Source: JBMYRH01 sp049602155 (GTDB taxonomy: Bacteria; Myxococcota_A; UBA9042; PHBI01; JBMYRH01). Taken from it: a stretch of 64,000 nt of DNA. Positions 60,300 to 64,000 of the stretch are shown in pieces (position 1 is the stretch's first letter; each line of letters begins with the position of its first letter). The stretch covers positions 156,267 through 220,266 of the forward strand of contig JBMYRH010000010.1 of NCBI GenBank assembly GCA_049602155.1. The letters run 5' to 3'. The notes beneath the pieces are model-generated. The model saw only the letters and a program-made list of their open reading frames with translations. It was not told the origin of the DNA and did no database searches. A program made the position numbers and the translations under genes.

Positions 60300-61951
60300 C
60301 AGGACACCGCCTTGGTGGTCTTCGTCGCGCGTCGAGGCGCCAGGTCGAGGGGCTTGGCCATGGGGGGATCGAGTGGCGCGTCTTTGCCGTGAAGTTCAGG
60401 CATCGTCCACTTCAGGATCCCTGGGTAGACGACATCGACCCAGTAGTGACGCCACTCCAGAGTGTCGATGTCCCAGCCGTAGCGCGCGACATCGTCGCCC
60501 TCCAAGCGCCCGGAGAGCGCCTGGATGTTGTCCGACAGGAAGATGTAGTCGTTGTCATGGATGAAGGGCTTATACGCATCGAGCATGCGCTGCAGGCGGT
60601 CGAGCATGCGGTCTGCTTTGCTCAGGCTCCAGAGCGCCCAGTCGCGCTGACCGTTCAAGGTCTGCGCGAGGCCGCGCAGCTTAGGGGGAGCGACGGACGC
60701 GAAGTCTACCTTCGCCAAGGTCTTGCTCAGGCCCTTGCTGAGGCGCTTCAGCCCTGGGACTGAGCGCATCGGCGTCTCGTCCCACTCACGAGGCGAGCTG
60801 TCCATGAGGCGGAAGAGGTGGCGCTCGACGGGCTTGGCGCCCGATTGCCGGTGGTACTTACGGTTGCCCAGGTTGGTCAGCTCGAGCGCCCGCCCGAAGT
60901 TGAAGGCGTTCGTCGCAGAGGAGCCGAGCTGGTAGACCGTCTCGGCCTCTCCGCGGAGCAGCGCGACGAGGGCCATGGTGACGCCCCGAGAGACAGTGTC
61001 CACGGGGACCACGTCAAAGTGGTAGGCGGGTTTACACGGGAGGTTACCGAGGGCGCCCGAGAGGAACCAGATCAGGGGCCCTGAGGTGTTGATCCCCTCA
61101 TTCCAGCCCGCGAAGGGGAAGGAGCGCGAGCACTCGACGATCGCCGGGCGGACCGTCGTCTTCTGCATCGCGCGGCCGGCCAAGCTGTGCTCGGCGAGGC
61201 CCTTGGTGTAGGTGTAGATGTTCGGCCAACCGAGCGCGATTGCGCGCTCACGAACGGCGTCGAGGCGCGCCAGCTTGGCGTCTTTGCTTCGGGGGCTATC
61301 AAAGCCCTCATCGACTGTGTCCATCGTCTCGACGGCGGCCTCAGCCTCTTTGATGGGGTCGAAGTGCGTGCCGTTGGGAGAGACGCCTGCCTTGAACTGC
61401 TCGGAGACGTTCCCGCTCACGTTGCCCGCGACGAAGCAGGTCGAACAGTGGAGGAACTTCGCCCGCTTCAGCTTGGCGGTGAGGTCGGCGAGGTTGAGCG
61501 CCCCGTGGACGTTGATGTCCATGGCCATGCGCGGATCGGGGTCGAAGTCGGTGAGCCCAGCGAAGTGAACCACCGCGTCAATGCGCTTGGAGAGCTGACT
61601 GATCCTCGCGCTCTTGAGCCCACACATCGGCTGGGTGATATCGCCGGAGACGACAGTGACGCGATCGCGGAGGAACGCCTCAAAGTTCGCGCCCTGCGTC
61701 TCTCGCACGGGGCGGAAGGCAGGAGAGCGCTCGGCGGCGTGCTCAAAGCGCTCGATGGCGCTGGCCTTCGAGGAAGGGCGGATAAGCAGGTGAACGTGGC
61801 CAATCTCTGGGACGCGACAGAAGAGCTCAGAGAGCCAGACCTTGCCGAGGAACCCTGTGACGCCCGTCACGAGGAGCTCTTTACCTGCGAGGGTCTCGGC
61901 GATGTTCAGGCGGCCTGTGGCCGATCCGATTGCGCGAATATTAGCACCCAT
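60299..61951 (-). CDS. Long-chain fatty acyl reductase-like protein
   Basis: A 550-aa protein with the NAD(P)-binding motif TGVTGFLGKVWLSEL, VVSGDITQPMCGL, VVHFAGLTDFDP and the catalytic YTYTKGLAEH. The C-terminal half (350-550) resembles the FAR C-domain region. Such enzymes reduce acyl-CoA or acyl-ACP to fatty alcohol or aldehyde. Fatty alcohol would be a building block for wax ester or alkyl ether lipid. It is the first gene of the overlapping run; the HAD-like gene lies 108 bp upstream. Confidence 0.88.
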   Translation of the reverse strand: MGANIRAIGSATGRLNIAETLAGKELLVTGVTGFLGKVWLSELFCRVPEIGHVHLLIRPSSKASAIERFEHAAERSPAFRPVRETQGANFEAFLRDRVTVVSGDITQPMCGLKSARISQLSKRIDAVVHFAGLTDFDPDPRMAMDINVHGALNLADLTAKLKRAKFLHCSTCFVAGNVSGNVSEQFKAGVSPNGTHFDPIKEAEAAVETMDTVDEGFDSPRSKDAKLARLDAVRERAIALGWPNIYTYTKGLAEHSLAGRAMQKTTVRPAIVECSRSFPFAGWNEGINTSGPLIWFLSGALGNLPCKPAYHFDVVPVDTVSRGVTMALVALLRGEAETVYQLGSSATNAFNFGRALELTNLGNRKYHRQSGAKPVERHLFRLMDSSPREWDETPMRSVPGLKRLSKGLSKTLAKVDFASVAPPKLRGLAQTLNGQRDWALWSLSKADRMLDRLQRMLDAYKPFIHDNDYIFLSDNIQALSGRLEGDDVARYGWDIDTLEWRHYWVDVVYPGILKWTMPELHGKDAPLDPPMAKPLDLAPRRATKTTKAVS

Positions 61952-62059
61952 TCTTTGCTCCGATCCCAGCCTCTGCTGGGGGTCATGCTTTGTGCGCCGA
62001 ACGCTTGATGCGTCAGCACGCCTTATCTTTCACGTGGGGAAGGTGACCTGCACTGCGCC

Positions 62060-62740
62060 TTAGCGCTCGACGACTGGCCAGTCCAAGTCCTTAGCGATCC
62101 GCCGTAGGCGGCGGTCTGGGTTGACCGCGCAGGGGCGGCCAATGACGTTTAGCAACATGCTGTCGGCGCTGGTCGTGCCGTAGGCGCTCGACGACGTCAG
62201 GTCGACCGCGTGCTCCGAGGCCCAATGCCGGGCCCAATTCCCGGACAGCGCGCCGCCAATCACGGGGTCGGTCAAGCGGCCTGTGGCACGCTCGCTGCGC
62301 ATCTCCAGGGTGTTGCAGATCAAGTCATCAGCCTTGAAGAGCGCCTGTAAGGGCGCGACGACCGCCCGGATGTTCTCGGAGATCAGCACGATTCGGTGGC
62401 CCTGTCGGCGCGCCTCATCGACGAGCTCACGGCCCACTTCGAGGGCGTTCGGTGCGACGAAGCGCTCGTAGTATTCCTCACCCAAGAATGCGATGCGGTC
62501 CGCGCTCATGCCTCTCAGCCCCATCCACGCAGCGCGCTGGACGAGCTGCTGCTCGCCTAGGCCGCCTGCCAGCTTGAGGCCTGTCGCTAAAGCGACGCCG
62601 CCCAGACGCGAGACACGGCCGCTCAGCTCTTGCGCGTTCATCGTGAACCACGCAGCGCTCTTCAGCGCGGGTGCTTTTACGAGGGCTCCCTCGACTCGGA
62701 AAAATGCCGCTCGGATGGCCTCGTCAGTGCCCTTTCCCAT
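62060..62740 (-). CDS. HAD-like protein lacking the catalytic Asp
   Basis: A 226-aa HAD-superfamily, SerB-like (IB) protein; GGGGAG lies seven bases before the ATG. The first motif, which should be DxDxT, reads FFRVEGALV, so the nucleophile Asp is missing. The rest of the fold is kept: GHRIVLISENIRAV and YGTTSADSMLLNVIGRPCAVNPDRRLRRIA. The same variant motif is familiar from myxobacterial proteins beside lipid genes. It may be a non-catalytic or scaffolding member. It probably shares the promoter of the lipid operon. Confidence 0.8.
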   Translation of the reverse strand: MGKGTDEAIRAAFFRVEGALVKAPALKSAAWFTMNAQELSGRVSRLGGVALATGLKLAGGLGEQQLVQRAAWMGLRGMSADRIAFLGEEYYERFVAPNALEVGRELVDEARRQGHRIVLISENIRAVVAPLQALFKADDLICNTLEMRSERATGRLTDPVIGGALSGNWARHWASEHAVDLTSSSAYGTTSADSMLLNVIGRPCAVNPDRRLRRIAKDLDWPVVER

Positions 62741-63078
62741 GATTGATCTCCCCGATCAGGTGACGCGATTGCGCGGGTTTTAGACGAATTAGACTGCCAT
62801 GTCAGTCTTTTTTTGTGTAACGGAGAACCCAGATTGATTTCTACGGCCCCGATGGGGGACTGCTCTCCCACTCGGAGGTCTGATAATCACCCCCTGTGCA
62901 GAACGCTGCACAGGGCATGTGCGGTGCCGTGCACGAGGAAAGTCACCCCCGAGAGGTGAGTTCCAGCATCGCGCCCTCGGAACCTCAGACGAACCAAGTT
63001 CATCATTCGCTCCCCCCACGCGCGGTGACGTCAGGGCGGGCAGCCTGAAGACGTCGCTCTTCATGCGCGAGCTTGGCC
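62741..63078. promoter_or_regulatory. 338-bp region upstream of the lipid operon
   Basis: No gene seen. It holds a perfect 10-bp inverted repeat, CCCTGTGCAG-AACG-CTGCACAGGG (62892-62915), a good operator candidate, and a hairpin AGACTG/CAGTCT with a T-run (62791-62814) that would end plus-strand transcription. The minus-strand promoter of the HAD-like gene and its operon must lie here. Confidence 0.55.
62892..62915. promoter_or_regulatory. Perfect 10-bp inverted repeat
   Basis: CCCTGTGCAG, spacer AACG, CTGCACAGGG: a 24-bp element with no mismatch, about 150 bp upstream of the HAD-like gene. It is followed by further TGTGC/GTGCAC-like text. There is no T-run, so a protein-binding site is more likely than a terminator. 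Confidence 0.5.
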
Positions 63079-64000
63079 TCAGAATTTCATCCCGACGAAG
63101 CCCGTGAGGGAGGTGGGGAAGGCGTGGATACGCACGCCAGCTTCGAGGTTGAACGAGTCATAGCGGTGAAGGTAGATCGCCTCAGCTCCGCTGCTCACCG
63201 GGAAGGGCAAGACGAGGTTCGTCAGGTGTAAGCCTGTGCGGAGCTCATGACGCCCCCAACGCTGCCGATAGCCGATTGACCCACCCCAAGTGAGCACCAT
63301 CGGCCAGCCGGCGCCCACGCGCAGGATATCCCAGTAGCCCCAGTCCCAGAGCATGGTGAAGAAGACCAGCTCACCGGTCAGCATGGGCTGGGTATCACCT
63401 TCCCAAAACATGCCCGCCCTCTCGTCAGTGATGTTGTAGACGCCCGCGAAGACCCGGATACCAAACCACTCCCAGCTCAACCCTGAGGCGACCTCCTCAG
63501 AGGGGAGCGGCGCCCCCTGAGGTGCTCCAGTCAAGGCGTGCTGCGCTGGGAGGTTGGTCACGGCAGCGCTCTGCGCCGCCAACGCGGCCATGACGCGTCG
63601 ATAGCCGTCGTTACCGCGGGCGAGCAACTGAGGGGGGGTCGCCTGGTCCTCTCTCAGGGCCTTGAACCGCGCCAAGGCCCGTAAGAGGTCTTCTGCGCGC
63701 TCCCAGGCGCGCCCAGCGTTGAGCAGGAGCACCGGGCGTGGGAGCGCTGCATGAGCTGCGTCAAAGGAGCGCGCTGCGTCGTAAAAGGCCCCCGCTTTAA
63801 AGGCCGCCATTCCGTGTGTGTAGTGCAGCTTGGCGGCTTCCTCAGGCGAGGTCACCGCGGTGGGGGCCGCCACAGGGGCCTCAGGTGGGGCCTCTGTCTC
63901 GACGATCGGGGGGGCTTGTGCGGGGTCTGAGGCTGGCGCTTTCGCGGCGCTGGGAGGCGTCGCGACGCTGCAGAGCAGGCATAGCGCCAGCGTCAGCGCC
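63079..64000 (-). CDS. TPR and beta-barrel-like outer-membrane protein (5' end cut by window)
   Basis: The frame stays open to the window edge, and the part upstream of the internal GTG at 63873 reads as a signal peptide (ALTLALCLLCSVATPPSAAK), so the true start lies beyond 64000. After an Ala/Pro/Glu linker there is a TPR-like segment (HYTHGMAAFKAGAFYDAARSF, LLLNAGRAWERAEDLLRAL), related to that of the gene at 10.4 kb. The C-terminal half (from about WEWFGIRVFAGVYN) alternates polar and hydrophobic strands and ends in Phe, the outer-membrane barrel signature. Function unknown. Confidence 0.75.
   Translation of the reverse strand, partial: ALTLALCLLCSVATPPSAAKAPASDPAQAPPIVETEAPPEAPVAAPTAVTSPEEAAKLHYTHGMAAFKAGAFYDAARSFDAAHAALPRPVLLLNAGRAWERAEDLLRALARFKALREDQATPPQLLARGNDGYRRVMAALAAQSAAVTNLPAQHALTGAPQGAPLPSEEVASGLSWEWFGIRVFAGVYNITDERAGMFWEGDTQPMLTGELVFFTMLWDWGYWDILRVGAGWPMVLTWGGSIGYRQRWGRHELRTGLHLTNLVLPFPVSSGAEAIYLHRYDSFNLEAGVRIHAFPTSLTGFVGMKF

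Noticed and set aside
62791..62814. Hairpin with T-run as a terminator of a plus-strand gene
   Set aside because: No supported plus-strand gene ends here; it may only block antisense transcription.

Overview
ORGANISM. The window reads as high-GC DNA from a Gram-negative, delta-type predatory or saprophytic bacterium, most likely Myxococcota (a Bradymonadales-like lineage would fit). This is inference. The support is a dense set of large secreted lipoproteins rich in Cys, Asp and Thr with CGDGxCD-type repeats, TPR plus membrane-anchor proteins, a YHYH protein, very large lipid and PKS loci, and UGA-encoded selenocysteine. No rRNA, tRNA, transposase or CRISPR array was recognised.

LAYOUT. (1) 0-18 kb: mostly surface and periplasmic proteins. 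There is a Cys-repeat lipoprotein, a 1145-aa carboxypeptidase-regulatory-like lipoprotein, a collagen-like/EF-hand lipoprotein, a beta-propeller lipoprotein, a TPR protein, a Gly-rich RRM protein, an MMACHC-like cobalamin protein, a threonine dehydratase, and two smaller lipoproteins next to a YHYH lipoprotein. (2) 18.4-27.2 kb: a compact version of the ygfK/ssnA/xdhD locus linked elsewhere to selenium-dependent molybdenum hydroxylases and purine breakdown: mocA-like, xdhD-like and ssnA-like on +, facing carbamate kinase and a short ygfK on -. Five bases upstream of ygfK lies a gene that looks like three broken ORFs. It is one continuous frame with two in-frame TGA codons, each sitting at the first Cys of a DsbA-type CxxC motif and each followed by the same hairpin. 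I read it as a 460-aa lipoprotein of two fused DsbA-like domains, each with a UxxC centre. (3) 27.3-30.4 kb: a TonB-dependent receptor overlapping a PflX-like radical SAM gene.

(4) 30.4-43.1 kb: a lipid-type polyketide locus. It holds FAAL, CFA-like methyltransferase, ACP, a 2116-aa KS-AT-ACP-KR-DH synthase ending in an alpha-oxoamine synthase (serine-palmitoyltransferase-like) domain, and a PPTase, all on -. Divergent across a 529-bp regulatory region with four palindromic operator-like sites is a 3-ketosphinganine-reductase-like SDR, followed by a convergent membrane desaturase/hydroxylase. Together they suggest a sphingoid-base-like amino lipid made by an iterative PKS instead of by free serine palmitoyltransferase. 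(5) 43.2-48.9 kb: an Lgt-like protein, then a two-gene operon of a SPASM-like radical SAM enzyme and a 1177-aa fusion of 2x[4Fe-4S] ferredoxin, carbamoyltransferase and radical-SAM-like domains. (6) 49-50.5 kb: a four-repeat lipoprotein. (7) 50.8-62.7 kb: a tightly overlapping operon of ten genes (HAD-like gene just upstream) for fatty acid activation, reduction and glycerolipid assembly, ending in a TetR regulator. (8) 63-64 kb: a TPR/beta-barrel protein cut by the window edge.

Most interesting are the double-selenocysteine DsbA lipoprotein tied to the ygfK locus, the PKS-oxoamine synthase lipid system, and the ferredoxin-carbamoyltransferase-radical SAM fusion. All functional statements come from reading motifs and gene order only; no database search was possible.
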